This document shows positions 37,278 through 47,103 of a stretch of 64,000 nt of DNA, piece after piece. Each line of letters begins with the position of its first letter. Position 1 is the first letter of the stretch. The notes beneath the pieces are model-generated. The model saw nothing but the letters and a program-made list of their open reading frames with translations, was not told where the DNA came from and did not search any database. The translations under genes and the position numbers were made by a program. Source of the DNA: Rhodopseudomonas sp. BR0M22 (lineage in GTDB: Bacteria; Pseudomonadota; Alphaproteobacteria; Rhizobiales; Xanthobacteraceae); NCBI RefSeq assembly GCF_010907035.1, contig NZ_QUMK01000017.1, positions 17,090 through 81,089 on the forward strand, in the 5' to 3' direction.

Positions 37278-37289
37278 GTTTTGCAAAAC
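37278..37289. promoter_or_regulatory. Perfect 12-bp palindrome upstream of the ugp-like operon
   Basis: GTTTTGCAAAAC lies 46 bases before the ugpC ATG, in GC-rich surroundings where such an AT-flanked palindrome stands out. It is a candidate repressor operator. No Pho-box arrangement was found in this 396-base region, which otherwise holds only a 7-bp hairpin (37551-37567) below the pioC end. Confidence 0.45.
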
Positions 37290-37550
37290 TTGTGTGACAC
37301 GGCCGCAAGTGGTGCCGGGCCGCTTCGGCATTGGGCTCGTTCACCGGTTGCAACTTCCGACAACGGCGCGGGGGCGGGCCGATGTGGTCACCGCCCTTGC
37401 GCAAACGCATCCTTGTGCGCCAGATCGCCCGCACCAGATCGCCTCGCGCCGATCGCACCGATGGCGTCGCTTCCGCAGCGGGAGCGGTGCTTAGCCTGCT
37501 ACGGTGCGCCGGTTCCCCGGCACACCGCCAGATCGTGATCTATCGCATCG

Positions 37551-37567
37551 GCGCGGCTGTGCCGCGC
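37551..37567 (-). terminator. Possible weak hairpin after pioC
   Basis: GCGCGGC and GCCGCGC with a 3-base loop, about 60 bases past the pioC stop on the minus strand. No T tract follows, so this is a tentative transcript end. Confidence 0.3.
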
Positions 37568-37628
37568 TAGCCTCTTGTTCGTCGGGACCTGCTCTGGCGA
37601 GCCGGTTCTCAGTTTGCCGGAAAGCGCG

Positions 37629-37910
37629 CTAGCCCTTGCCGGCGTACAGACGGCACCAGCCGTTTTCGCTGATCGGGCTTTCGACCGTGACGCATCCGCT
37701 CGGGGGGCGAAACTGCCGGCAGGTGCCGCAGCGCTTGGCGCCGTTCGGCGATTCCTGATAGCCGGCATCCTTGTGCGTGGCTTTCTTGGTGACCTGAGCG
37801 GCCGTAGTGGCGACACCGGCGCCGAGCAGCGCGGCGACTCCAGCGGCGCTGGCGCCGGCTTTCAGCAGGTTCCGCCGCGACAGCGGCTGGTCGGTGGGCT
37901 TGTGCGTCAT
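37629..37910 (-). CDS. pioC: High-potential iron-sulfur protein PioC
   Basis: 93 residues with a twin-arginine signal (SRRNLLKAG, residues 11-19) and hydrophobic stretch. The mature part is a HiPIP with cysteines at 61, 64, 73 and 86 (C-x2-C ... C ... C) binding one [4Fe-4S]. PioC carries electrons in the periplasm from PioA/PioB toward the photosynthetic reaction centre in phototrophic Fe(II) oxidation. It is the third gene of the pio operon, 70 bases after pioB. Confidence 0.94.
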   Translation of the reverse strand: MTHKPTDQPLSRRNLLKAGASAAGVAALLGAGVATTAAQVTKKATHKDAGYQESPNGAKRCGTCRQFRPPSGCVTVESPISENGWCRLYAGKG

Positions 37911-37980
37911 CGTTGGTCGTCCTCCCGTTGTTGATTTCGAGTTGCCGTGACCGGCGGCCTCGCAGCGGGCCGCCGGATGT

Positions 37981-40413
37981 TCACCACTTCGCGTTCAGCG
38001 AGATCTGGAGATACTGCGCTTCGTAGTTCGGATTGGTCGCGCCCATGTCGATCATCCGCGCCAGCGTGGTGTCGACCAGATACAGATACGGCGACATCAG
38101 ATCCTGCTGCCAATTGTCGACGCTGTTGCGCTCCCAGATGTAGCGCGCCTTGACGTAGACCTCGCCGGTCCAGCCGAGTTTCGCCACGATCGATGGATCG
38201 ATAGTGTGCTTGAGCGAGGCATCGACGCGCTGATAGTTGGTCGAGACCGTCGGGAACGGCCGGTAGACCGTGCCACCGGCATTCGCCAGCATCGCGTAGC
38301 CGTTGTAGGGGGCGTAGTCCCAGTCCTCGTGCGAGAACGAGATCGCGTAGCCGAGCTTGAAGTCGAGCACGCCGGGAATCAGCTCCAACGTGCTCGAGAT
38401 CAGGATGGTCTGCACCTTTTCGAGCGTGTTGCTGCCGAACGCATTGATCGGGACGGCGTTGGGCAGACCTGTGGCCGAATTGGTCAGCGTGCCGCTGCCG
38501 ACCTGGAAGCGGTCATAGGTCTCGTACAGGTAAGACGCCTGGATCGCGGAGCCGGGAGAGAAGGTGTAGGTGACGTCGATGCCGGCATTCCAGGTGTTGC
38601 TCTTCTTCAGACCGAAGAACAGCGGATCGTCCGGATAGTCCTCGAACCGCAGGCCGGCGGTCGGCGACACCACGAAGTCGCGGAACACGCTGCCGCTCGG
38701 GCCGGAGATGTCGAGGAAGGCGTTGGCCTTGGTCTGGTTGCGGTTGGCCATGTCGAACTTGCGCATCAGCAAGTTGGTGCCGTTGTTGGCGGTCGCGCTG
38801 TAGTAGGTTTCGCGCGCCATCGCCAGACCATCGTAATTGTCGTAGCGGCGCTCGGAATATTGGCCGCTGGTGCGCAGCGTCGCGATGTCGTGCACCCTGA
38901 AGTCGGCGGTGACCTTGCCAATGAATTCGTTGGTGACGTTGGCGTCTCGGCGGGTGCGATCCCACTGCTCCCAGCCGAAGCTGCTGCCGAGCGTCACCCA
39001 TTTGGCCGGCCGCCATTGGACCTCGCCGCTCGCGTTCTGCTTGGTATAGGACATCGACAGCGACCGGCGCGGGATGCCGGCGGCGATGCCGGTGGCGGAC
39101 GAATCCTCCACCACGTAGTTCGGCATCAGCAGTTCGGGCGTCTGGTTGTCGTTGTCGTAGTAGCGATAGCGCGTAGTGGTGCGGAATTCGGGCGTCCACT
39201 GGGTGGTCGCGATGGTGTTGTAGAGCGCGGTGTTGACCTCGCCGTTGAGGCTCGAGGCCGGCAGCGCGAAAGTGGTGATGCTGGGATTGGCGGTGAACGG
39301 AATGAACGGATCGTTTTGCCGCATCGTGGTGTATTGCAGCGTGCTGTTCCAGCGCGTCTTGAAGGGCAGGTCGATGCCGCTGGTGACTGACGTGTTGTAG
39401 GCCTGATTGCTCGGCATCAGGCTGATCCGCGCGGCCGGCGAGAACACCCGCGGGTTGGCCGGTTCGTAGAACGGATTCTGCACCGTGAAGGCGTTGTAGC
39501 TGTTGTCGTAAAGCGAGAATCCGCCGCCGAGCTGGACGTTGTAGCGTCCGCCCCACGGCGTCGCCCCGAAATACTGGCCGCTCAGCTTGCCGATCTGGGT
39601 GGTGTCGTCGATCGGGCGCGGCGCCTGCATCTGCTGCAGCCCGGTGCCGGCGAGGCCGCCGATCGGGAAGCCCGCGATCTGGGTGCCCTCGCGCTTCTCG
39701 TGCGAGTAGACGGCCTTGACGTCCCAGTTCGGGTCCGGAGTCCAGCGATAGGCGGCCGAGCCCTTGCGACGGTCGATGCCGACGTCGATGATGTTGGTCT
39801 TGCCCGCCAGCGCGTTGGTGACGGCGGCGCGCTGCGCTGGGCTTGTGGTGGTCGCCGGGGCGACCACCGACAATCCGCTCCCCGGAATGGTGACGGGCGT
39901 GGTCAGGTTGGTGGTGCCGACGCCGTTCCAGATGCTGAGCGCGCTGGTGGTGTAGAGATGCGGGATCTCGTCCCAGCTCAGCGTCAGATAGTGTTCGCCG
40001 GCCTTGGAGAAATCGAAGACGTAACGCTGATTGTTGTTGCCGATATTGTCGGCGCGCAGCTCGTTCCAATAGGTGCCGTCCTTGGTCTGCAGCGTCACCC
40101 GCAGATATTCGGCGTACAGTCCCGGTGCGACCCGGCCGTATTCTTCGAATTTCGAGCGGTTGTTGCGGTCTCCGCCGCCGAACGGATTGGTCGGGGAGAC
40201 CCAGGGCGTCGCCGACTTCGGTGGGCGCTGGGTGAACGATCGCCATCCGGCTTCGAATTCGCCCGAATACGACCAGCCGCCGTGCGCTGCGTCGAAGTCC
40301 TCGGCCGAGCGCGCCGGCTCCTCCTTCGCCGCCGTCTCGGCGGTCGCGCTCATCGGCATTGCGGTCATCACCGAGATCGCAGCGGACGTCAGCAGAAATT
40401 GCCTCAACGTCAT
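37981..40413 (-). CDS. pioB: Outer-membrane beta-barrel PioB (MtrB family)
   Basis: 810 residues with a signal peptide ending around ATAE. It is rich in aromatic/alternating beta-strand segments and ends in a C-terminal tryptophan (ISLNAKW), as outer-membrane porins do. No cysteine is seen anywhere in the protein, unlike Shewanella MtrB, which has an N-terminal CXXC. The family forms the sheath that lets a decaheme cytochrome cross the outer membrane. Place in the operon (pioA-pioB-pioC) is diagnostic. Confidence 0.95.
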   Translation of the reverse strand: MTLRQFLLTSAAISVMTAMPMSATAETAAKEEPARSAEDFDAAHGGWSYSGEFEAGWRSFTQRPPKSATPWVSPTNPFGGGDRNNRSKFEEYGRVAPGLYAEYLRVTLQTKDGTYWNELRADNIGNNNQRYVFDFSKAGEHYLTLSWDEIPHLYTTSALSIWNGVGTTNLTTPVTIPGSGLSVVAPATTTSPAQRAAVTNALAGKTNIIDVGIDRRKGSAAYRWTPDPNWDVKAVYSHEKREGTQIAGFPIGGLAGTGLQQMQAPRPIDDTTQIGKLSGQYFGATPWGGRYNVQLGGGFSLYDNSYNAFTVQNPFYEPANPRVFSPAARISLMPSNQAYNTSVTSGIDLPFKTRWNSTLQYTTMRQNDPFIPFTANPSITTFALPASSLNGEVNTALYNTIATTQWTPEFRTTTRYRYYDNDNQTPELLMPNYVVEDSSATGIAAGIPRRSLSMSYTKQNASGEVQWRPAKWVTLGSSFGWEQWDRTRRDANVTNEFIGKVTADFRVHDIATLRTSGQYSERRYDNYDGLAMARETYYSATANNGTNLLMRKFDMANRNQTKANAFLDISGPSGSVFRDFVVSPTAGLRFEDYPDDPLFFGLKKSNTWNAGIDVTYTFSPGSAIQASYLYETYDRFQVGSGTLTNSATGLPNAVPINAFGSNTLEKVQTILISSTLELIPGVLDFKLGYAISFSHEDWDYAPYNGYAMLANAGGTVYRPFPTVSTNYQRVDASLKHTIDPSIVAKLGWTGEVYVKARYIWERNSVDNWQQDLMSPYLYLVDTTLARMIDMGATNPNYEAQYLQISLNAKW

Positions 40414-40503
40414 ATCAAAAGCCCCCTTCGCGACGAGTCGTTTCCATCACCTTCCGCGGCTTGTTGGTGTGGCGAGCGACGGGGGCCGCAGCCGTCGCTG
40501 TCC

Positions 40504-40527
40504 CTGGCACCGAACTATCGGTGCCAG
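40504..40527 (-). promoter_or_regulatory. Hairpin around the pioA stop codon
   Basis: CTGGCACCG and CGGTGCCAG (9-bp perfect stem) flank a 6-base loop containing the TAG stop of pioA. It has no T tract, so it is more likely an mRNA-stability or partial read-through element between pioA and pioB than a terminator. Confidence 0.5.
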
Positions 40528-42161
40528 CGCGATCCCGACGGCGAGTTCGAGCCGTGGATGTTGTTGTGGCAATTCTGGCAGGCGTTCCCGACCGCCCAGC
40601 GTGCTGCGGTCGGCAGTCCCGGCTGGTTGTGCGGGTTGGTGTGGCACTGCTGGCAAAGCCGCTGCCGCGCGACGATCAGCAGCGACTCGTGATTGGAGCC
40701 GTGCGGTTCGTGGCAGTTCAGGCAGTTCTCGCGCACCGGCGGATGTTCGAACAGGAACGGTCCGCGCTTGTCGGCGTGGCAGGTGTAGCAGGTGTCGTTG
40801 ACGGTCGCTTCCTTGAGCAGTTTCTCGGTCGCGCTGCCGTGCGGGTTATGGCAATTGACGCACGTAATCTTGGTCTCGCGCAGCGGCATGTGCGAGGTCC
40901 GCTGCACCTGTGCCTTGCGATCCTTGTGGCACTGGAAGCAGGTATCCATCACCTGCACGGTCTTGAGCTGATTGCGCGGCGACACCTTGCGCATCACGGT
41001 GTGGCAATTGACGCAAGCGAGGCCGCGAGTCTCGTGCTGCGAGCCCTGCCAATAGGTCTGATCGCCCTTCTCGTGGCAGCTCAGACAGACGCTGTTGGCC
41101 TCGGCGACATCGAAACCGCGGCTGTCGGTTGGGCGGAACGAGCGGATCCCGCCCTTCTCGCGGCCGCCGCCACCGTTGACGTGCGCCGAGCCCGGGCCGT
41201 GGCAGGTCTCGCACTCCATCTTGCCTTGCGGCGTGACCTTGCCGGACTTGATGTTGCGGCCCATCACGGTCTGCTGGAATTCGTCGAACAGGCCGGCGTG
41301 GCAGGTCTCGCAAGGCTTGGAGCCGACGAAGTAACGGCCGTCCGGATCGCCCGGCGCCGGCGCCACCATCGGCGCGCGGCCGTCGGCCGCCGCCTTCGGT
41401 TCGCGCTTTGCGACCATCAGCACGGGGCGCGTATCGTCGGTCTTGGCGGCGAGGATCTCGATGAAGCCGAACCGCTGCGGTTGCTCCGCCGCGTCGTCGA
41501 AATTCTCCAGCGCCACCCAGGTGGTCACCATGGCGGCGTCGCGGACCACTTCCGGCATCTGCGCCACGTAGTCCGGCTCGCGTGCAAGTCGTGCCGCCAG
41601 CGTGCGGCGGGTCTCGTGCGAACGCAGAATACGCTTTTCGCTGAGTGTGGTGAGGCGCAGCGAGGCCGCAAACCGCAGGTTCTGCTCGAGCTGCGGGCCG
41701 CCGTCGATCTGGGGAAGCGCCAGCAAGACCCCGGCCGCGCCATGCCCGGCAAACCGCGTGTCGAACCGCGGGCCCGCAGCGGTCGCACCCTGCGGCGAGC
41801 CATGCGGTGAACCGTGGGGAGAACCATGCGCGGAGGCCCCGTGGCCCGACATGCCGCCATGCCCGCCGCCGTGTCCGTCACCGAGCGCGAGGCCGTGGGA
41901 CGGCACCGGCGTGAAGTTCTGGTCGGTCTTGCCGGCGCTCTGCAAGCCGCGCACATAGTCGACCAGCGCATTGACCGACGGATCGACCGCGCCGACTTGG
42001 CCGTCATGCGGTAAGGTGGTGTGTTCGACCATCGCCGGTTCGGCGCCGGCTGGCCAGGTCCCCCAGGCCAGCGCGATCGATACGAACAGCGACGAGATCC
42101 AGCTCCGGCGGCCGCGCCGATTTTGGTCGCGCGCAGCCGCCGCCCCCTGAGAGCCCCCCAT
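40515..42161 (-). CDS. pioA: Decaheme c-type cytochrome PioA (MtrA family)
   Basis: 548 residues. A signal peptide (SSLFVSIALAWGTWPAGAEP) is followed by a long heme-free N-terminal extension (to about residue 283), with a His/Gly-rich tract at 95-125 containing the repeat HGSPHGSPHGSPQG. Ten CXXCH sites follow, the first at 284-288 and the last at 528-532. PioA is the periplasmic electron conduit of phototrophic Fe(II) oxidation, housed in PioB. The long extension distinguishes it from the 300-odd residue MtrA. The FixK box is 215 bases upstream. Confidence 0.96.
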   Translation of the reverse strand: MGGSQGAAAARDQNRRGRRSWISSLFVSIALAWGTWPAGAEPAMVEHTTLPHDGQVGAVDPSVNALVDYVRGLQSAGKTDQNFTPVPSHGLALGDGHGGGHGGMSGHGASAHGSPHGSPHGSPQGATAAGPRFDTRFAGHGAAGVLLALPQIDGGPQLEQNLRFAASLRLTTLSEKRILRSHETRRTLAARLAREPDYVAQMPEVVRDAAMVTTWVALENFDDAAEQPQRFGFIEILAAKTDDTRPVLMVAKREPKAAADGRAPMVAPAPGDPDGRYFVGSKPCETCHAGLFDEFQQTVMGRNIKSGKVTPQGKMECETCHGPGSAHVNGGGGREKGGIRSFRPTDSRGFDVAEANSVCLSCHEKGDQTYWQGSQHETRGLACVNCHTVMRKVSPRNQLKTVQVMDTCFQCHKDRKAQVQRTSHMPLRETKITCVNCHNPHGSATEKLLKEATVNDTCYTCHADKRGPFLFEHPPVRENCLNCHEPHGSNHESLLIVARQRLCQQCHTNPHNQPGLPTAARWAVGNACQNCHNNIHGSNSPSGSRWHR

Positions 42162-42375
42162 TGCGTCCCCCGCAAGTGCTCAAAGCACGATGTTTTTGTC
42201 AGCCATCATCGATCGCCGTCCGCGTGTCGCGGGCGACGTCGAACCAAGATCGTTTCAGTTTGAAAAAGTCCGTTGGTGCAGGTTCAGCCTGCATCGCGAC
42301 GCTTGCCGGATTGGTCCGGGAAGTAATTAGTGACCATCTGTCATCAAAATTCACATGCCGTACTAAAATACGTAT

Positions 42376-42389
42376 TTGATCGAGATCAA
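42376..42389 (-). promoter_or_regulatory. FixK/FNR box upstream of pioA
   Basis: TTGATCGAGATCAA is a perfect symmetric TTGAT-N4-ATCAA site. It is the only perfect one noticed in the window. In R. palustris TIE-1, FixK is known to control pio, so this is very likely the operator. Confidence 0.88.
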
Positions 42390-42912
42390 TTATTCACATC
42401 TGTTAGCATATGCAGCGAGCGAGTAAGTCCGCGGTGGTTGAGTAGTTGTCCTGGCGTCGCCTAACTCGTGATTTGAACTAATCAAATTGCACTTCGCGCA
42501 ATGCGGTGGTGGTGCGGATCGCGGTGCTCTGGGGTGATTTGTTGTGTGGCGTTCTGTCGCAGGCGTTGAGCGATGCGCCGGTGTGCAGTGGTCTTCATCG
42601 ATTGGTTGTTACGGCAACATGATACTTGTTGGTACGATTAGCCGCGTAGTTGTGCCGAGCGATTGATTGTCATTGTCGAAAAAACGATGATTTCGATGTC
42701 ATGCAAAGTGCTCGGCGGTGTCGCGGGGCACTTCTCCGTAGTCAAGCTGCGTAGAGGCAGGAGGCCTGCCGGGCTCCCGTCCAGCAGCCGCATGGTCGTT
42801 GGATTCGTCGCTTGGTAAGTGCTCGCGCGGCTTCGGCGCATCAATCAGACAGGCCGAACTCTCGCGGCCGTCCGGTCAGCAGGATGCGTTGCGCAACCGG
42901 ACGAGCCAAGGC
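42390..42912. other. AT-richer spacer between pio promoter and cysA end
   Basis: About 520 bases, less GC-rich than the genes around it. No open frame has a ribosome site or recognisable family. It includes the near-miss FNR-type sequence at 42473-42485 and a short hairpin (GGCAGG-AGG-CCTGCC, 42756-42770). No RNA gene was recognised. Confidence 0.45.
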
Positions 42913-43959
42913 CTAGCGATCGGCGAAGATGCGGTAGCGCTGAGGCTGCAGACCGATGTGGTCTCCGACCTTGAGCGAGTGATCGCGCGGGGCGTCGATC
43001 TCGATCAGGATGTCGCCGCCGAGGCCGCCCAGCACGATATCGGCGCGCTGCATCGGGCCGAACGCACGCACCGCCTTCACGGCGCCTTCGAACACGCCGC
43101 TGCCGCTCGGACCCACCGCGACGTCGTGGCGGCGGACGAACAGCTTCGACGGGCCGGCGGCAGCGTCCTGAGCGATGAGATCGAGGTCGCGGTCGCCGAG
43201 CCGAACCCGGCCGTCACGCACCTCGACCGGCAGCACGATCGACTCCCCGATAAAGCCGTGCACGAAGGCGGATGCCGGACGCTCGTAGACGTCGCCGGGC
43301 GAGCCGATCTGTTCGATTCGGCCCTTGTCCATCACCACGACGCGGTTGGCGACTTCAAGCGCTTCTTCCTGGTCGTGCGTCACGAAAATCGAGGTGACGT
43401 GGATCTCCTCGTGGAGATTGCGCAGCCAGGCGCGCAGCTCCTTGCGGACCTTGGCGTCGAGTGCGCCGAACGGCTCGTCGAGCAGCAGGATGCGCGGCTC
43501 GATCGCCAGCGCGCGGGCCAACGCGATGCGCTGACGCTGACCGCCGGAAAGCTGACTGGGATAACGGTCGGCGAGCCAGCCGAGTTGCACCAGATCCAGC
43601 AGATTGCCGACCCGCTTCTTGATCTCCGCTTCGCTCTTGCGGATCTTGCGCGGCTGCACCCGCAGGCCGAACGCGACATTCTCGAACACGTTCATGTGCC
43701 GGAACAGCGCGTAGTGCTGAAATACGAAGCCGACATGGCGCTCGGCCGCGCCATGGGCCAGCGCGTCTTCGCCGTCGATCGTCACCACGCCGGAGTCCGG
43801 CCATTCGAGGCCGGCAATGATCCGCAGCAGCGTGGTCTTGCCGGAGCCGGACGGACCGAGCAGCGCCATCAGTTCGCCGGTCTCGACCCGCAGGTCGACA
43901 TTGTCGAGCGCACGGAAGCTGCCGAATTCCTTGACGATGTTGCGGACTTCAATGGTCAT
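42913..43959 (-). CDS. cysA: Sulfate/thiosulfate ABC transporter ATPase
   Basis: 348 residues with Walker [10 protein letters not shown], signature [16 protein letters not shown], Walker [14 protein letters not shown] and the C-terminal TOBE-type domain of CysA ([13 protein letters not shown]). It is the last gene of the cysH-sbp-cysT-cysW-cysA run. Its start overlaps the cysW end by 11 bases. It energises sulfate uptake. Confidence 0.93.
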   Translation of the reverse strand: MTIEVRNIVKEFGSFRALDNVDLRVETGELMALLGPSGSGKTTLLRIIAGLEWPDSGVVTIDGEDALAHGAAERHVGFVFQHYALFRHMNVFENVAFGLRVQPRKIRKSEAEIKKRVGNLLDLVQLGWLADRYPSQLSGGQRQRIALARALAIEPRILLLDEPFGALDAKVRKELRAWLRNLHEEIHVTSIFVTHDQEEALEVANRVVVMDKGRIEQIGSPGDVYERPASAFVHGFIGESIVLPVEVRDGRVRLGDRDLDLIAQDAAAGPSKLFVRRHDVAVGPSGSGVFEGAVKAVRAFGPMQRADIVLGGLGGDILIEIDAPRDHSLKVGDHIGLQPQRYRIFADR

Positions 43960-44863
43960 CGGGATGCAGCCCCTCTTCGATGCGGCCTTCCAGCACGGTC
44001 TTGACGATCAGCGTCACCAGCGCGAGCAGCGCCAGCAGCGAGGCGATCGCGAATGCGGCCACCATCTGGTATTCGTTGTAGAGAATTTCGACCAGCAGCG
44101 GCATGGTGTTGGTCTCGCCGCGGATATGGCCCGAAACCACCGACACCGCGCCGAACTCGCCCATCGCGCGGGCGTTGCAGAGCAGCACGCCGTACAGCAG
44201 GCCCCATTTGATATTCGGCAGCGTGACGCGCCAGAAGGTGGTCCAGCCGCTGGCGCCGAGCGATATCGCAGCTTCCTCTTCCTGCTGGCCCTGCTCCTGC
44301 ATCAGCGGGATCAGTTCGCGCGCCACGAACGGGAAGGTGACGAAGGTCGTCGCCAGCACGATCGCCGGGACCGCGAACAGGATTTGGACGCCATGCGCCA
44401 TCAGCCATGGTCCGAACCAGCCTTGCGCGCCGAACAGCAGCACGAAGACGAGGCCGGAGATCACGGGCGAGACCGAGAACGGCAGATCGATCAGCGTGAT
44501 CAGGAAGGTCTTGCCGGGAAAGTCGAATTTCGCAATCGCCCAGGCGGCGATGACGCCGAACACCAGATTGAGGCCGACCGAAATGCCGGCCGCAATCAAC
44601 GTCAGCTTGATCGCCGCCAGCGCTTCGTCGTCGGCGAGCGCCGACAGATAGAACGCGACGCCTTTCGCCAGGGCCTCGGAAAACACCAGGATCAGCGGCA
44701 GCACCACGAACACGGTGAGGAAGGTGAGGGCGAAGCCGATGATCAGCAGTCGCACCCATGCCGGCTCGGTGTGGGCGGACCGGCGCCTGACGGCGGTTGG
44801 CGCGGCGGCGTCTGCCGATGCGATCGGCGCACGCCTGACTTGACTGGTCGCAACCATCGTCAT
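43949..44863 (-). CDS. cysW: Sulfate ABC transporter permease CysW
   Basis: 304 residues, six membrane segments after a basic N-terminus. The motifs [18 protein letters not shown] and [27 protein letters not shown] (coupling loop) match CysW. It forms the transmembrane pair with CysT, whose stop is 4 bases upstream. Confidence 0.93.
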   Translation of the reverse strand: MTMVATSQVRRAPIASADAAAPTAVRRRSAHTEPAWVRLLIIGFALTFLTVFVVLPLILVFSEALAKGVAFYLSALADDEALAAIKLTLIAAGISVGLNLVFGVIAAWAIAKFDFPGKTFLITLIDLPFSVSPVISGLVFVLLFGAQGWFGPWLMAHGVQILFAVPAIVLATTFVTFPFVARELIPLMQEQGQQEEEAAISLGASGWTTFWRVTLPNIKWGLLYGVLLCNARAMGEFGAVSVVSGHIRGETNTMPLLVEILYNEYQMVAAFAIASLLALLALVTLIVKTVLEGRIEEGLHPDDH

Positions 44864-44867
44864 GGCG

Positions 44868-45704
44868 TCACGCCGTGGCCAGCGACCGGGACTGCGCCCA
44901 GTGCTGGATCCGGTTGAGGACGAAGATGATCAGGAACGAGAATACCAGCATCACCACCGCGATGGCGGTAGCGTCGGCATAACGGAATTCCGACAGCCGG
45001 ATCACGATCAGCAAGGGGGCGATCTCCGAAACATTGGGCAGGTTGCCGGCGATGAAGATCACCGAGCCGTATTCGCCGACCGCGCGCGCGAAAGCGAGGG
45101 CGAAGCCGGTGAGGAGCGCCGGCGTCAGTGAGGGAAGAATGACGCGCCAGATCGTCTGCCAGCGCGAGGCGCCGAGGCATTCGGCCGCTTCTTCGAGTTC
45201 GGTGTCGAGATCGAGCAGCACCGGCTGCACGGTGCGCACCACGAACGGAATGCCGATGAAGATCATCGCCAGGAAAATGCCGAGCGGTGTGAACGCCACC
45301 TTGATACCCAGCGCCGCCAGCGGCGCGCCGAGCCAGCCCTTCTGCGCGAACAGCGTGGTCAGCGCGATGCCGGCCACTGCGGTCGGCAGCGCGAATGGGA
45401 TGTCGACGATCGCATCGAAGATCCGGCGGCCCGGGAACCGATAGCGCACCAGCGCCCAGACGATCAGCAGCCCCGCGATCAGATTGACGCAGGCTGCGGC
45501 GAAGGCCAGGCCGAACGAGATCTTCAGCGCATGCAGAGTGCGGGGCGCCGTCACCGTGGACCAGAATTCGGCGAAGCTCAGCTCTGCGGTTTTGACGAAC
45601 AGCCCCGCCAGCGGGATCAGGATCATCAGTGACAGCCAGGTGATCGTCAGCCCCATGGTGAGCCCGAATCCCGGCAACGATCGCCGTTGCGCAACAGCGG
45701 TCAT
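44868..45704 (-). CDS. cysT: Sulfate ABC transporter permease CysT
   Basis: 278 residues of the CysT (CysU) family. It has [23 protein letters not shown] at the N-terminus, [19 protein letters not shown], and a coupling loop [24 protein letters not shown]. The upstream gap to sbp is about 285 bases and includes a family B repeat and a hairpin, so cysT may have its own promoter or receive attenuated transcripts. Confidence 0.94.
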   Translation of the reverse strand: MTAVAQRRSLPGFGLTMGLTITWLSLMILIPLAGLFVKTAELSFAEFWSTVTAPRTLHALKISFGLAFAAACVNLIAGLLIVWALVRYRFPGRRIFDAIVDIPFALPTAVAGIALTTLFAQKGWLGAPLAALGIKVAFTPLGIFLAMIFIGIPFVVRTVQPVLLDLDTELEEAAECLGASRWQTIWRVILPSLTPALLTGFALAFARAVGEYGSVIFIAGNLPNVSEIAPLLIVIRLSEFRYADATAIAVVMLVFSFLIIFVLNRIQHWAQSRSLATA

Positions 45705-45760
45705 GGCGTCACCTGTGTGAAGCGTCCATGCAGATCGGCATGCGTCAACACACCATCGCC

Positions 45761-45840
45761 GTCATTGCGAGGAGCGAAGCGACCAAGCAATCCAGCCTTG
45801 TGCACGGAGCTGGATTGCTTCGCCGTCGGCTCACAATGAC
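45761..45840. repeat. Palindromic intergenic repeat, family B
   Basis: Outer arms GTCATTGCGAGG and an imperfect inverse ending CACAATGAC, with inner perfect arms AAGCAATCCAG / CTGGATTGCTT. The same core is found at 56536-56623. It lies between sbp and cysT. Confidence 0.8.
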
Positions 45841-45903
45841 AGGTGGAAGCACTGACGATCGCACACGCGAACTCGGACTCGTTGAGGCGCCTCATCACTC
45901 CGA

Positions 45904-45929
45904 CCCTCTCCCCGAACGTGGGGAGAGGG
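45904..45929 (-). terminator. Hairpin after sbp, before cysT
   Basis: Perfect 10-bp stem CCCTCTCCCC / GGGGAGAGGG with loop GAACGT, about 60 bases past the sbp stop. Without a T tract it may act as an mRNA-stabilising or attenuating element between the binding protein and membrane genes. Confidence 0.5.
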
Positions 45930-45989
45930 AGCGCGCTGTCAGCTGTGCGAGGCATCTTACCCACCACTCCGGTCTGCGATTGCTCGCGC

Positions 45990-46979
45990 TCAGTTCTTGT
46001 AGATCTTATCGAACACGCCGCCGTCTGCGAAGTGTTCGGTCTGCGCCTTGGTCCAGCCGCCGAACACGTCGTCGATCGTGAAGAGATCAACCTTTGCAAA
46101 CGTGCCTTCGTGCTTCTTGGATACCTCCGGATCGCGCGGACGGTAGAAGTTCCGTGCGGCGATTTCCTGGCCGTCCTTGGAATACAGGTACTTCAGATAG
46201 GCCTCGGCGGTGGCGCGAGTGCCCTTCTTGTCGACGACGGTATCGACGACCGCGACCGGCGGCTCGGCGAGGATCGATACCGATGGTGCGACGATCTCGA
46301 ACTTGTCGGCGCCGAATTCCTTCACGGCGAGATAGGCTTCGTTCTCCCAGGCGAGCAGCACGTCGCCCACGCCGCGTTCGACGAAAGTGACGGTCGAGCC
46401 GCGCGCGCCGGTGTCGAGCACCGGAACCTGTTTGTAGAGTTTGGCGACGAAGTCGCGCGCCGCCTCCGGCGAGCCGGATTTCTTCAGCGCGTAACCCCAG
46501 GCCGCGAGGTAGTTCCAGCGCGCGCCGCCCGAGGTTTTCGGGTTCGGCGTGATCACGCTGACGCCGGGCTTGAGCAGATCGTCCCAGTCCTTGATCGCCT
46601 TCGGATTGCCCTTGCGCACCAGGAACACGATGGTCGACGTGTAGGGCGAGGAATTCTCGGGCAGCCGCTTCTGCCAGTCCTTCGCGATCAGTCCCTTGTT
46701 GGCGATGGCGTCGATGTCGTAAGCGAGCGCCAGCGTGACGACATCGGCTTGCAGGCCATCGATTACCGAGCGCGCTTGCGCGCCGGAGCCGCCGTGCGAC
46801 TGCTTGATGGTGATGCGATTGCCGGTCTCCTTTTGATAATCGGCGGCGAACGATTTGTTGAGGTCGGCGTACAGCTCGCGTGTCGGATCATAAGAGACGT
46901 TCAACAGTGAGACGTCAGCAGCGTGTGCGGTGGTCGCCACCAGCAGGCCGGCGACAATCGGAAGAAGACGGCGAAGCAT
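45990..46979 (-). CDS. sbp: Periplasmic sulfate-binding protein
   Basis: 329 residues from the ATG at 46979, with a signal peptide [22 protein letters not shown]. Typical family segments include [32 protein letters not shown], and [21 protein letters not shown]. It is upstream of cysT and downstream of cysH on the same strand, and serves as receptor for the CysTWA importer. An open frame continues 22 codons upstream without a signal-like start. Confidence 0.94.
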   Translation of the reverse strand: MLRRLLPIVAGLLVATTAHAADVSLLNVSYDPTRELYADLNKSFAADYQKETGNRITIKQSHGGSGAQARSVIDGLQADVVTLALAYDIDAIANKGLIAKDWQKRLPENSSPYTSTIVFLVRKGNPKAIKDWDDLLKPGVSVITPNPKTSGGARWNYLAAWGYALKKSGSPEAARDFVAKLYKQVPVLDTGARGSTVTFVERGVGDVLLAWENEAYLAVKEFGADKFEIVAPSVSILAEPPVAVVDTVVDKKGTRATAEAYLKYLYSKDGQEIAARNFYRPRDPEVSKKHEGTFAKVDLFTIDDVFGGWTKAQTEHFADGGVFDKIYKN

Positions 46980-47103
46980 TGATAGTCTCCATTGGGCTTG
47001 ACGACGTTTTGGTCGTCGGCGCGGAGAAGCGAAGGTCACGAACAACGTGCGTCAAGTCAACGAAACGGCATTCCAATGTTCGCGCCGTTGCGACCGCAAT
47101 GTC

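Noticed and set aside
37233..37628. Pho box before the Ugp-like operon
   Set aside because: No pair of CTGTCAT-like 7-mers with 11-base period was found in this region.
42473..42485. TTGAACTAATCAA as a second FixK box
   Set aside because: The half-sites are spaced by five instead of six bases, so symmetry does not fit the FNR/FixK dimer.
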